The notes beneath the pieces are model-generated. The model was not told the origin of the DNA, did no database searches, and saw only the letters and a list, made by a program, of their open reading frames with translations. Below are positions 11,735 to 22,791 of a DNA stretch of 64,000 bases, piece after piece; the stretch's first letter is position 1, and every line of letters starts with the position of its first letter. The stretch spans positions 5,230,413-5,294,412 of the forward strand of contig OZ038533.1 in the NCBI GenBank assembly GCA_964036665.1, in the 5' to 3' direction. Made by a program: the position numbers and the translations under genes. This stretch comes from Gordius sp. MW1 (taxonomy: Eukaryota; Nematomorpha; Gordioida; Gordea; Gordiidae).

Positions 11735-12330
11735 TGAACCGTACCCGGGGAATCCGTGATCGGGCTTAACCCGGTCCCGGATTTTATTATTTTCTGAATT
11801 GCTGGTTCGATACCCGGGGAGGGCAAATTTTTTTTTTAAAATTAAATTAATATATTGTTCTTGTTGATACCATTGATAAAATGACTTTTTGACCGTGTCC
11901 TGGCTACTGATCAATGAAAAAAAGACCATTAGCCAAATTATGATTCGAATTTTCGATTTTGAAATGGTATATTAGGTTAAAATTGATAATTACCCTATGC
12001 CCTCCCCTAGAAAGGCCTATGCCTCTACTGATATGGGTTCCTGTGCCCCCCCCCCTACAAAAGCCTATGACTCTACTGATGTGGGTTCGAATTCTGCTAG
12101 GGCGAATTCTTAATTGCTGGTTCGATATACGGAGAGGGCAAAAATTTTTTTTAGTTTTTTTAAAATTAATATATTGTTCTTGTCAACAGCATTGATAATA
12201 AGACTTTTTGGCCGTCCGCTGGCTACTGACCAATGAATAAAATGACCATTGGCCAAATTATGATTCGAAATTTTTTTTTTCGTTTTTGAATTGGTATATT
12301 AGGTTAACGTTGATAATTACCCTATGCCCT
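11735..12330 (-). repeat. HLE core-unit array, part 1
   Basis: Two or more units in minus orientation, each with a B-box-like motif (GGTTCGATACC at 11,806 and GGTTCGAAT at 12,087), GAGAGGGCAAA, a T run, TATTGTTCTTGT, GACCGTGTCCTGGCTACTGA, and GACCATTGGCCAAA. The hAT element at 12,331 is inserted within the ATTACCCTATGCCCT part of a unit. Confidence 0.7.
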
Positions 12331-13056
12331 TAGAGCCCTGCAAAGTCACTTTTTTTCAACCCGAACCCAACCCGACCCGAAAGCGTTTTTAATTTTTCAA
12401 TTCGAACCCGACCCGACCCGGAACCGTTTTTAATTTTTCAACCCGAACCCGACCCGACCCGAAAATGTTTAAAAATTTTTCAACCCAAAAACGACCAGAC
12501 ACGAAAGCGTTTTAAATTTTTTAAATTGATTTGCCAAAATAAATTGGCAGCTTTCAGAAACAATTTGACACCACGAATTTGAATAATAAATTTATTTGAG
12601 AGAATCATTATAATTATGTATAAATATAATAGCGTCTACAATTTCAGGCCGTAAACTCCACCTCCTATCTTCTAAAATTCGTCCAGCTGTAGAAAAAAAT
12701 CTCTCACTGGACGCAGAGGAGGCAGGTATAGCCAGAAATTTACAAGCCAATAACCCTAAAGCAGGATATTTATAAGAAAATATTCTCCACCATTCTAATG
12801 TGTCGTATATTTCATCATCCTTTTTTGTAAGTTTATAATGAATATATTCCTCAAAATAAGATTTATAGCCTTCAACCCGACCCGACCCGACCCGAAAGCG
12901 TTTTAAATTTTTCAACCCGAACCCGACCCGACTCGAAACTATTATAAAATTTTTAACCCGACCCGACCCGACCCGAAGGTATTTTAAAATTTTCAACCCG
13001 AACCCGACCCGACCCGGGCGTCGGGTCGGGTTTCGGGTCACCCGTGCAGGGCTCTA
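12331..13056 (-). mobile_element. hAT element with 12-bp TIRs and 8-bp target duplication
   Basis: The left end TAGAGCCCTGCA (12,331-12,342) and right end TGCAGGGCTCTA (13,045-13,056) are perfect inverted repeats. They are flanked by identical 8-bp sequences TATGCCCT at 12,323-12,330 and 13,057-13,064, the target-duplication length of hAT transposons. Many copies of CCCGACCCGA lie just inside both ends as subterminal repeats. The element is 726 bp and keeps only the 3' part of a transposase gene, so it is non-autonomous. Confidence 0.93.
12592..12880 (-). pseudogene. hAT transposase C-terminal dimerization domain
   Basis: The minus-strand frame reads EYIHYKLTKKDDEIYDTLEW, then YPALGLLACKFLAIPASSAS, then SERFFSTAGRILEDRRWSL and a short tail ending at 12,592. 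The P(A)SSASSERFFS block with the following basic and hydrophobic tail is the hAT C-terminal dimerization region (Dimer_Tnp_hAT), seen in ZBED-like transposases. Only about 95 codons remain; the BED zinc finger and catalytic core are deleted. The open frame runs further upstream to 13,041, but that part is a translation of the CCCGA subterminal repeats and should not be counted as protein. Confidence 0.88.
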
Positions 13057-14130
13057 TATGCCCTCCCCTAGAAGGGTCTATGCCTCTACTGATATGGGTT
13101 CGAATCCCGGCTAGGCAAATTCTTAATTGCTGGTTCGATACCCGGAGAGGGCAAACTTTTTTTTAAAAATTAATATATCTTTCTTGTTAACCCCATTGAT
13201 AATATGACTTTTTGGGTGTGACCAAGGAATAAAATGACCATTGGCCAAAGTATGAATCGAAATTTTTTTTTCTCGTTTTTTGAATAGCTATATTGGGTTA
13301 ACATTGATAATTACCTATGCCCCCCACCCTACAAGGGTCTAGGGTACCTTGCCTCCCCCCCCCCCCCGCAACAAAGGCTTATGCCTCTACTAATGTGGGT
13401 TCGAATCCCGGAGAGGGCAAATTATTTTTATTTTTTTTTTAAATTAATACACTGTTCTTGTTAACATCATTGATAATATGACTTTTTGGCCGTCCGCTGG
13501 CTACTGACCAATAAATAAAATAACCATTGGCCAAAGTATGAATCGAAATTTTTTTTTCGTTTTTGAATTGCTACATTGGGTTAACATTGATAATTACCTA
13601 TGTTCCCCCCTACAAGGGCCTATGCCTCTAATGATATGGGTCCCTGTGTCCACCCCCCCCCCCCCGCCCCACAAAGGCTTATGCCTCTACTGATGTGGGT
13701 TCTAATCCCGGGGAGGGCAAATTTTTTTTTTAAATTAATATATTGTTCTTGTTAATACCATTGATAATATGACTTTTTGACCGTCCGCTGGCTGCTGACC
13801 AATGAAAAATGATCTTTGGCCAAATTGTGATTTGAAATTTTTTTTCCCGTTTTTTTCGTTTTTTATTTATTTATATCCTTTTTGACCGTGTCCTGGCTAC
13901 TGACCAATAAAAAATGAGTATTGGCCAAAGTGTGAATCGAAATTTTTTTTTCGTCTTGTTTGTATTTATATCCTTTTTGACCGTGTCCTGGCTACTGACC
14001 AATGAATAAATGATCACTGGCCAACATGAGATTAAAATCGATTTTTTTCTAGATTATAATTATAGGCTAGTTATTTGGCTGTCCTCTAACCATTAGAAAA
14101 AATAAATAGTGGCCAATGTGATGGAAAAAT
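13057..14130 (-). repeat. HLE core-unit array, part 2
   Basis: Continuation of the array after the hAT insertion. About five units follow each other with CTACTGATGTGGGTTCGAAT-type B boxes, GGAGAGGGCAAA, T runs, TGTTCTTGTTAA, GACCGTCCGCTGGCTACTGA and GACCATTGGCCAAA. Long C runs (for example near 13,356 and 13,650) occur in each tRNA-like part. Unit length varies from about 130 to 250 bp. Confidence 0.75.
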
Positions 14131-14164
14131 GACCAATGGGCAAGGTCTGATTGTTTGTTGTATA

Positions 14165-14262
14165 ATATGTTGTTTATACTAAACATATGTGCATGATTTA
14201 AATTGAGTCTATAGTCATAATTCAAATATGGGTCGCCTATTCGAATATCGACTAAATTTTGT
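14165..14262 (+). repeat. dispersed repeat, inverted copy at 29,290-29,395
   Basis: It includes ATATGTGCATGATTTAAATT and GAGTCTATAGTCATAATTC. The reverse complement (GAATTATGACTATAGACTC) occurs at 29,332-29,350 with continuing similarity on both sides. Confidence 0.6.
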
Positions 14263-14525
14263 ATTTTAATTAAATAAAATTTTTATGTATAAACTAAAGT
14301 TATAGAACTATTGCAATGGGATAATTCCAAAAATTTTAAGTAGAAAAAATGTCAAAAAATACCTTTTGATAGATTTAAATTCGTTTGTCACATTAATCAG
14401 GAAACAATGTGGTGGTATTTGGTCGAAAGTAATTAATTGTCACCTAAAAAACAGGCAGCCCAGCTGATAAAAAAAAAGATCAAAATTGTTTGAACGAAAT
14501 GATTTTCTTTCAAGATTTATATTGA
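14246..14525. repeat. dispersed repeat; uninterrupted counterpart of 59,541-63,778
   Basis: From 14,281 to about 14,525 this matches 63,549-63,778 almost base for base apart from small indels (for example GCAATGGGATAATTCCAAAA and CAGGCAGCCCAGCTGATAAA). The 35 bp before 14,281 resemble 59,541-59,577. The two halves are contiguous here but separated by a roughly 4 kb HLE there, so this is the paralogous empty site. Confidence 0.7.
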
Positions 14526-14880
14526 AAAGTGGTGATAATTGTTTAAAATGTTAGGTTACTAAGATCTATGGGTCCCTTAGACCCCAAGGCATTTAACAAA
14601 TTAAAAAGGAATTTTTATTAATAATTATAATAACTCCTAAATCAAATGAAATCAATTTACGTATTAAACGTCAATATATTATGTAATTAGGTTTTAACTC
14701 ATTGTAGATTTTTTTTAAATAAATTAACTTATTCAGTCAATTATCCTATTAATTAACTGATCCGCTTTATACTATACAAAAAATCTATAATTTTAGCAAA
14801 AGATTTAGCTTTTTTTGTAACGCGTAACACGTATCTTATATTTGCGATGTCATCGTTATTTTTCTCTTTATGAGTTGCTA
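14526..14880. other. no feature recognised
   Basis: AT-rich sequence with no coding or repeat signature that I can name. Confidence 0.5.
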
Positions 14881-14966
14881 TATTAGGTTAACATTGATAA
14901 TTACCCTTTGCCTTTCACCTACAAGGGACTATGCCTCTACTAATATGGGTCCCTGTGCCCCCCCCC
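14881..14966 (-). repeat. HLE core-unit fragment
   Basis: It holds TTAGGTTAACATTGATAATT, CTATGCCTCTACTAATATGG and a C run, the tRNA-like part of a core unit, without the rest. Confidence 0.6.
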
Positions 14967-15503
14967 CTTACTAGTTAGTTTAGCAGTGCAGCAGTGAGTG
15001 ACAAAAATGCGTCGCGCAAGCGCTCATTAAACGAATTCATTGCCAAGGTTAATCTAATCCGCCACCACACACACAACCTCCCTCACACAATATCACTTCT
15101 CTGTTTCCAAACTATAATACAATAATAAATAAACTTATCGTGTAAAATCATCGCACTATCTAGGGTAGGCACATTTATTTGTCATCCCAGATTGATGGGC
15201 ATTCCCCTTTTTTAATTAATAGATGGTGGTTAATAGTAGATCAATCCCCCTGCCACTTATTGTTCGTAAAATTAAGACGTCAAGTAAATTCCGCAAATTG
15301 CTTACCTCCATCTAAATCAGTATTGAAAGGCCACCTCCTAGGGTGTGTACACACCTGTATCTATCCCGCCCAACCATCACCCCTCGTTGGCTTGACACTA
15401 TTATGACACTAAAAATCCATTCCGTACATTCATTATCAGATTAAGTGCAATATCATACATACCCACTCTGCGTTCAATTTTTCGGGACGTTTTTATGATT
15501 ATT
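14967..15503. other. non-repetitive, GC-richer stretch
   Basis: This stretch has visibly higher GC and shows no similarity to anything else in the window. A 75-codon frame at 15,179-15,406 has no recognisable family. It may be single-copy host sequence, but nothing identifies an exon. Confidence 0.35.
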
Positions 15504-16287
15504 AATTGCTATGCAATTTATGGGCTCGCTTTTTGTTGTCCGTCCGTTGTCCGTTGTCCTTCCAACGTTTTGAATTGCTGGTTCGATACCCGGAGAGGGC
15601 AATTTTTTTTACATTGTTTTAAATATTTGTTCTTGTTAATACCATTGATAATATGACTTTTTGCCTGTGTCCTGGCTACTGACAATGAAAATAATGACCA
15701 TTGGCCAAAGCAAAAATCAAAATTTTTTTTCCGTTTTTTTTCGTCTCTTATATATTTATATCCTTTTTGACCGTGCCCTGGCTACTGCCCAATAAACAAA
15801 ATGACCATTGGCCAAAGTATAAATCGAAATTTTTTTTTTCGTTTTTTGAATTACTATATTAGGTTAACATTGATTATTATATATGCCCCCCACAAGGGCC
15901 TATGCTTCTACTGATATGGGTCCCCCTCCCCCCCCCCTCCCCCACAAAGGCTTATGCCTCTACTGATGTGGGTTTGAATCTCGGAGAGGGCAAATATTTT
16001 TTTTTAAATTAGTATATTGTTCTTATTAATACCATTCATAATATTTAAATATTTGTATAAATAATTAACTAATAATTTTGCATTTTATATCCCCCTGTAG
16101 GCATCGCCCCTTTCCACCTTTCTTGCCCATAAATTGCATAGCAAATATGCTACGTTTATAGGGAGTATAGATGAGTTTCGTTCCCCCTTCCCCCCTACAC
16201 CCCCCCCCCCCCCCCCCATTTTCTTCCCCTCCTCCTCTTTCCCCTCCCCTTTCCCCTCCCCTTTCCCTTGAGGGCCGAAGGCCTGAG
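15504..16287 (-). mobile_element. HLE, complete-ended, minus orientation (784 bp)
   Basis: It opens with AATTGCTATGCAATTTATGG and GGCTCGC, then GTCCGTCCGTTGTCC, a B-box-like GGTTCGATACC, GGAGAGGGCA and T run, two core units, a second tRNA-like part, GGCATCGCCCCTTTCC, the inverted subterminal repeat GCCCATAAATTGCATAGC, a 20-bp-class C run (16,199-16,217), CT-rich DNA, and closes with GAGGGCCGAAGGCCTGAG followed by T. No protein is encoded. Confidence 0.7.
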
Positions 16288-16536
16288 TTTTTATTTTCAT
16301 TCGCTTTTTGTCGTGGGCGAAAATAATCGTCTGCGGTTTCACTATGAACGCCTCCTCTTTAATTAATACATTTGTTATTTTCGTGCGAATTAATTCGTAA
16401 TTCGCGCGTCATCATAAAGAAAGCTGTTTGTCTAAAAACACATAAATTACTTACCAAAGGGATGATGAGTAATAGGAATTAAAAACTTCTTTTGTCTACA
16501 TAAAAAGGATACCTATTTATAAATATAATAATTAAA

Positions 16537-16688
16537 CCAGGGCCTTTGGCCCTGGTGGGGAGGGAGGAGGGGGAGGGAGGTGCAGGAGGGAAGGGGGAAC
16601 GAAACTCATCTATACTCTGTATAAACGTAGCATATTTGCTATGCAATTTATGGGCGAGAAAGGTGGGAAGGGGCAAGAATGCCTATAG
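16537..16688 (+). mobile_element. HLE terminal module only, + orientation
   Basis: A variant terminal hairpin (CAGGGCCTTTGGCCCTG), purine tract, ACTCATCTATACTCTGTATA, GCTATGCAATTTATGGGC and GAATGCCTATAGG. The core and the other end are missing. Confidence 0.65.
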
Positions 16689-17826
16689 GCACTCCTTTAC
16701 AGCGTTAGTAGTAGGTAAAAATCGGCACAAGGCAGTAAATCGTTATGAAATTTTTGTTATATAAACATTCCTCTTACAAAATTAACATCAATCGTGCTTA
16801 ATTCAATTGATGACACTTTAGGGCGTTTTGGGTTAGAGTAATAGCTATTATCACATCATTAACCCTCGAGAGTATTGCTAAAAATCCCGAACGCGAGAGC
16901 ATTCGTGGGGTATAACACCCATCAAATTAATTTTTCTTGGACGTTTTACCTAATTGAAATCTTAGTCCACCAAAGTATAATATTAACGTATAATTCAACG
17001 ATCGCCTTTCAACGCATTTCTTCGTTAATGTTAAACTTATATAACCAGCTTACCTATATAACCAATACAAAGCTCTGCACAATTTAGAACCAATACAAAC
17101 TTTTCAATTTATCCAACTCATCAACATCACATTTATCCCTTCATCTTTATTCCCTAGCAAGACTAAAATAGAAGCATATTGAATTTGTACTCCCTTTTAC
17201 ACCAAACTTTGAAAAAAAAATCTGCTACTCAGGCAATATCTATTTATATATACTCACAAACAAACCCTGATCCCCCTGGATTATAGGTTTAATCTTTTTA
17301 AACAGATATCAAATTTTGAGAGATATACAATTTTATTATTTATATGATCTCCCTGGATAAAAGGTTTAATCTTTTTAAACAGATATATAAATTTGTAAAT
17401 ATACAATTTTATTATTCATATGATCTTTTATTCATGGAATATACAATTTTACTGTGCTCATCTATGAACTCCCTGATCCCATCTAATTTAATTTATATTG
17501 CATAACAACCTTCTACTTTTGCTGTATACCCCTTAAATCTGAGAATAAACAGACCTATGCTATTGCATCACTTTTTACTAAAGGCATGATATCAATTATA
17601 CACAAACCCTGAAAATATAAAACTTGCACGTTTAAATTTACACCCATAGTAGCATTTAAATCTCAATGCCCTAAATGTAAGAGAAACATTTGTTTAAACA
17701 AAAAAATTGTTTTGTTCACCTTGGCCCATTATTGGCTAAGTGCCCTTCATCTGGTAAGCTGCCCCCCCCCCCCCCCCAAATATAATATGTCCTCCTACAG
17801 CATTAGAAATTGAATCTTATAATAAA
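16689..17826. other. no gene recognised; one short duplication
   Basis: AT-rich. The stretch GGTTTAATCTTTTTAAACAG occurs twice, near 17,287 and 17,356, each time followed by a related AT-rich sequence, a local duplication of about 70 bp. A C17 run precedes the next HLE near 17,762. Confidence 0.45.
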
Positions 17827-19265
17827 CTCGGGCCTTCGGCCCTCGTGGGTAGGGGGAGAAGGGAAGGGAAGAGGGGAAGGGAAGGGGGGACGACTCATCT
17901 GTACTTCGTATAAATGTATCATATTTGCTATGCAATTTATGGGCGAGAAAGGTGGGAAGGGGCGAGAATGCCTAAAGGGGGGTATTAAATGCCTAATGAT
18001 TAATTAATTATTTATACAAATTTTCCATTTATAGGCAAAATGTAATATAGGCAAAATGTAATATAGGCAAGGGTTAGGGTTAGATTTAGTGTTTGCATCT
18101 AGTTGCGTATTACATTAGTTTTTATGGCCTTTAGTGATTATGGGTCTAACAAACATTATATTATAAAACATCACAATGTTAAGAATTTGCAGAATTGTTG
18201 GGAGAAATTTTTTGTTGAATTTGAACAATTTTTAATTAAAAAAATGAAAAATTTGGCCTATGGTCATTTTTTCTCTATTGGTCAGTACCAACAGATAGTC
18301 TATAAGTCAATGATAGCCAAAAAACGAAAAAATTTTGATGCTCACTTTGGACAATGGTCATTTTTTTCCATTGGTCAGCAGTCAGCACACGGTAAAAGTG
18401 GATATAAATTCATAAGAGAAAAAAGGAAAAAAAAATTTTCGAATCACATTTTGGCCAATGGTCATTTTTTTCCATTGGTCAGCAGCCAGGACACGGTAAA
18501 AGTGGATATAAATTCATAATAGTTAAAAAAAAACAAAAAAAAGTTTTCGAATCACATTTTGGCCAATGGTCATTTTATTCCATTGGTCAGCAGCCAGCGG
18601 ACGGCCAAAAAGTCATAATAGCAATGGTAGGAACAGGAACAATCATAATAGTCAAAAAAACGAAAAAAATAATTTCGATTCACATTTTGGCCAATGGTCA
18701 TTTTTTCCATCGGTCAGGAGCCAGCGGACGGCCAAAAAGTCATAATAGCAATGGTAGTAACAGGAACAATCATAATAGTCAAAAAAAAACGAAAAAATAT
18801 ACTTGGATTCACATTTTGGCCAATGGTCATTTTTTTCATTGGTCAGCAGCCAGCGGACGGCCAAAAAGTCTTATTATCAATGATAGTAAAAAGAACAATC
18901 ATAAGAGTCAAAAAAAACTCCGGGATTCTAAGCCAAAAACTAGTTAAATTGCATAGCATTTAAAAGTAAACAACTTTTATTTATGTTTATTATATAATAA
19001 TTTAACGTAGCAATTAAAACCCGACCCCGCCCGAAAGCGAGGGAGATAGAGATGAGGGGTGGGGCACCTCTTATGCATTAATTTAAAAAATAACACAGCG
19101 AGGGAGATAGAGATGAGGGGTGGGGCACCTCTTTCTCATGCATTAATTTAAAAATCGGTAACCTAATATACCCAATGCAAATAAATAGGGAGGGTAACGG
19201 ACAACGGACGGACAACGGACGGACAACGGACAACCAAAAACGAGCCCATAAATTGCATAGCAATT
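17827..19265 (+). mobile_element. HLE, complete-ended, + orientation (1.44 kb), with tandem core array
   Basis: It begins CTCGGGCCTTCGGCCCTCG and ends at 19,265 with GCCCATAAATTGCATAGC and AATT. In order: purine-rich tract, subterminal repeat GCTATGCAATTTATGGGC (near 17,928), AATGTAATATAGGCAAGGG, a GGGTTAGGGTTAG piece, a tandem array of about six core units at 18,240-18,900, two copies of GAGGGAGATAGAGATGAGG with GGGGCACCTCTT, and repeats of ACGGACAACGG before the end. A longer sister copy with the same order is at 36,591-39,068. Confidence 0.8.
18240..18900 (+). repeat. tandem array of about six ~110-130-bp core units
   Basis: Each unit has CACATTTTGGCCAATGGTCA, a T run, CATTGGTCAGCAGCCAGC, GGACGGCCAAAAAGTCATAA, and an A-rich linker with GGAACAATCATAATAGTCAA. 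The first units are diverged and the later ones more alike. Overlapping open frames here are translations of the units. Confidence 0.85.
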
Positions 19266-19329
19266 AATATTGACATTACACCTAACTCTAATACATTTCC
19301 AGCTACTCCTAATAATGTTTATTACAGCG

Positions 19330-20430
19330 ATGAGCCGTTCCACATGGAGTAAAGTCATTTTAGCACATGGCTTCACCCCCACAATTTCAAGAATTCCAAG
19401 AGGAGAACGACCCTGCATGCAACAATTTTTGATAAATTTGCTTAACTGCATTATTAGTGATAGTGACCCACACAACATCACAGCATGGGAAAACTTATCA
19501 AATTTTCTTGTCATATTTTGGCTCCATCTCAAATCAAAGAGTCTATTTATCACAGAAAATTAAAAATGATATTTTGACTTTTGATATAAATAATACCCTT
19601 GAGCCTTACACACATTCAGAGAGAGAATCAAAGTCTTTTACTCCAAAAAAAATGGCAAATAGGATATCAAGGAAAATTAACTCCTTTAACATCAAAGGGG
19701 CAATGAAACTTTTAGAGGATAATAACCTAGTTGTAACCCCTAGTCAGGAGTCATATCAACAACTCCTAGCAAAACACCCCAAACATTACTCACAATATAC
19801 CTTCCCCCTTACGCCATCCAGCATAATTTTAGAGTCCTCAGATATAAGTAAAGCTATCCATTCTTTTCCCATGGATTCTGCTGCAGGTTTAGATGGCATT
19901 AAACCAATCTATCTTCAAGATCTCATAAAAGTTGAAAACATCAACTCTCCAATTATACTGGCTGCCCTAACAAATATTTGCAATCTAATCATTAATGGCA
20001 ACATTCCCCAGGAGGTACGACCGATAGTTTTTGGGGCAAAGTTACTTGCTATCGAAAAACCAAACAAAACATTGAAACCGATCGCTATCGGCAGAGTCTT
20101 TAGAAGAATCATCTCTAAAATAATATGCAAAGCAAGTAAATTGAATTTAACCCAATCCTTAATGCCTCACCAGCTATGCATCGGAGTCAAAGGAGGGTGC
20201 GAAATAGCAACACATGCCGCAAGATTGACCCTCGAAAATCTATTACCCAAAGAGTCTTTTTTAAATTAGATTTTTTAAACGCTTTTAATAAATTAAACAG
20301 AGAGTTCTTTATTAAAACTTTTATCGAGACTTATCCTAAATATACTAATTATATACTTTTAAGTTATGGGACACCCTCTATCCTAAAATTCGGGCAATTA
20401 TTTATAGATTCAGCTCAGGGGATTCAACAG
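19330..20430 (+). pseudogene. non-LTR-type reverse transcriptase, N-terminal part, cut by a palindrome
   Basis: The early frame (to about 19,490) reads GFTPTISRIPRGERP and AWENLSNF. The next frame (19,457-20,269) contains ILESSDISKAIHSFPMDSAA, GLDGIKPIYLQDL, VRPIVFGAKLLAIEKPN, KPIAIGRVFRRIISK, and IGVKGGCEIATHA. A further shift gives FKLDFLNAFNKLNREF and SAQGIQQ. This is the fingers/palm order of an invertebrate reverse transcriptase family in which PI.IG..FRR, GGCEAA.H and the catalytic Asp of KLDFLNAFN are diagnostic; the expected next motif after QGIQQ is GDP, exactly where the palindrome starts. Two frame shifts show it was dead. The C-terminal part of the gene resumes at 28,513. The 5' side may be truncated by the HLE ending at 19,265. 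Confidence 0.85.
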
Positions 20431-20662
20431 ATATTTGGTGGACTGTTTAACTATTAGCGATTTTTGTATATAAAGGGTAAGAACGCGTGATGGTAGGGTG
20501 ATCGCGTGATGATAAGGTGATCGCGTGATGGTAGGGTGATTGTGTGATAATGAATGTAATTTGAATAACCTAATTTGAAATAACGCGCATGGTGGAGTAT
20601 GCAGTTGCAGTCCTAATTTGAATAAACGCGCATGGTGGATTATGCAGTTGCAGTATACAACA
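20430..20662 (-). repeat. 3' LTR of the left Gypsy copy
   Basis: On the minus strand the LTR begins at 20,662 with TGTTGTATACTGC, directly after a purine-rich tract GGGGGTAGGAGA that serves as polypurine tract. It contains repeats of ATCACGCGATCACC and a TATATA motif. It ends, at least as far as the arms agree, at CCACCAAATATC (20,430). No 5' LTR exists in this copy, so the true 3' border of the LTR is not proven. Confidence 0.7.
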
Positions 20663-20730
20663 TCTCCTACCCCCTTAAGTTATTCCATATCTTTTTATAG
20701 GTTTTCGGATTCGTGTAGATCGCCGGACCG

Positions 20731-22791
20731 TTATTTCGGGTGAGGGTATAGGTGAATAAGGGGAGTCCGTACGAGGGGGTAGAGGTGAGAGCGGGGGGGA
20801 ATGGAAACAAGCATTTTATCGCTAGCTTCATCATGTGGTAGATTAGGCTGTTGCGGAGCGGTGGCGTCAAGTAAATCACTGGGAACATTTTGTGGCAGAG
20901 CATCCGGTAGTGCGTGCGAAATGTCAGCCCATTGATCTTCATTGTTTAGCGTGTCCGCGTTATCTAAAGATTTTCTAAGATGATCACCATGTCTCTTCCA
21001 TAATGCCCCATTATCCATTTCTATCATGTATGATACTGGGCCTAAGATTTTTAATATTTTTCCCGTTACCCATAATTGATCATTATTTGTGAAAGTTCTA
21101 ACCCATACTCTATCTCCAATTACAAATTTTCGTTTGATAGGTGCCAACTCGTCTTTGTCAAGACCAGTTACATGTGGTTTGAGTAAGTTTAATGGACCGA
21201 TTGGTTGAATTTTGATTAATAGATTGGCTGGAGTTAATCCAGTTGTTGGGTGAATGGTGTTCCTATAAGAAAACAGAAAGTTATACAATTTATCGTTTTT
21301 AAAATTCCTAGTTTTGTTCAAAAACTCCTTGAATGTTCGTACAAAACGTTCGGCTTCTCCGTTGGATCGAGGATGATACGAGCTGGAATATGCATTACGA
21401 ATATTATTTGTTTTGCAGTATATTTTAAACTCGGCGCTTGTAAACTGAGGTCCATTGTCTGTAGCCAAGGTGTTTGGTACTCCGAACCTAGAGAAAATAG
21501 CTTCGAGAGCGTTTATAGTGCTTGAAGTAGTGATCGTGGTCATGGGAATTACCTCAGGCCATTTACTGTAGGCGTCAATTACAATTAGATAATAATACCC
21601 ATTAAGAGGTCCACAAAAATCGGCATGTAACCTAGACCATGGTTTCCCAGGGTTTTCCCATTTTTGAGTGGCTAATTCTGTTGTCCCAGTAAACCATTGT
21701 TGACAATCTGTACAATTTTCAACATAACCTTCTATATCTCCCGGATACCAGAGATGTTGACGAGCCAATATTTTTGAGCGGCTCATGCCTGGGTGTCCTA
21801 AGTGGATTAGTTTCAAAATGGTTTGTCTTAATCCTTGAGGAATAATAATTCGGTATCCCCAAAATATGCAGCCTTTTAAGGTGGTGAGTATTCTTTGCCG
21901 TTGTTGGTAAACTACTAGGTCTGGAGTAACTTTCTTCGGCCAGCCATGGAGTACATAGTTATAGACTTGTCCTAGGATAGGATCTGTACGAGTATGACGC
22001 TCTATGTCGGCGGACGTAATGGGAAAACGTTGAAATGGTTCTTCATAAATGGTGTGTATATCATCATCTTCTTCTTGTTCTAGATTTTCTTTGGATTGTA
22101 TCGGAAGCCTGGATAACATATCAGCTTGTGTATTTTCCTTGCCCATTTTGTATTTTATGGTATAATGATAAGGTGTTGTTAACAAAGTCCATTTCTGAAG
22201 TCTTGCTGACATGCCTTGTGATACATTTTTATTTGGGTTGAATATTGTAATTAAAGGTTTGTGATCTGTAAGTAATGTAAAATGGAGGCCATATAAATAT
22301 TCCTTAAATTTATTAAAAGCATAAATGATGGCTAAAGCTTCTTTTTCAATTTGGCTATAATTTCTTTCAGCAGCGTTAAGGGTGCGGGACGCAAAAGCAA
22401 TAGGGTGCTGATAACCTTTAATTTCGTGGGAAAGTACTGCGCCGAGGCCCTTAGATGACGCATCCGTCGAGAGTACTAACGGTAACTCGGGGTCGAAATG
22501 TTTTAATATCGGAGCCTTGATAATGGCTTTTTTAATGTCATTGAATGCATTTGTACAGTCTATGGACCATTTCCAAGATACTGTTTTCCTTAGCAGTTTA
22601 TAAAGAGGTTGTGCTAACGAAGAGAAATTTTTTATGAATTTCGCGTAGTATGTTGCCATACCTAAAAAAGATTGTAATTCTTTTATTTTAGTTGGGGCTG
22701 GTGCTGCTAAAATTGCTTTAGTATTCTTGTCAGTAGTAAAAATTCCGTCTTTACTAATGGTATGTCCTAAATATTCTACTTTTTTTTCCAA
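20731..22791 (-). pseudogene. Gypsy pol: RT thumb, RNase H and integrase (left copy)
   Basis: An open frame of 686 codons. Residues 1-95 hold the RT connection (EYLGHTISKDG, SFLGMATYYAKFI). RNase H follows with Asp110 in STDASS, Glu near 150 (QIEKEALAI) and Asp175 in LLTDHKPL. Integrase has an HHCC zinc site (HLGHPGMSRSK, ENCTDCQQ, near 330-363) and the DDE triad Asp391 (HADFCGP), Asp445 (ATDNGPQF) and Glu481 (NGEAERF), with the classical 35-residue spacing between the last two. Compared with the right copy it lacks 9 bp at about 21,739 (WYPGDIEG against WYPGIDKDIEG). The frame is intact, but upstream pol is frameshifted, so no full Pol can be made. Confidence 0.92.

Noticed and set aside
12880..13041. 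N-terminal part of the 149-codon frame in the hAT element
   Set aside because: Arg/Gly-rich sequence is a translation of the CCCGA subterminal repeats.
18069..18085. TTAGGG repeats here and at 36,836
   Set aside because: Only two units; part of the HLE, not a telomere.
18103..18963. Overlapping 90-160-codon frames in the tandem arrays here and at 37.2-38.8 kb
   Set aside because: Repeated peptides such as NGHFFHWSAASGRPKS come from the 128-bp unit on either strand; no start context or domain.
20667..20942. 91-codon frame here and its mirror at 27,999-28,274, plus 68- and 80-91-codon frames inside the Gypsy arms
   Set aside because: Antisense or out-of-frame shadows of gag-pol, duplicated by the palindrome.
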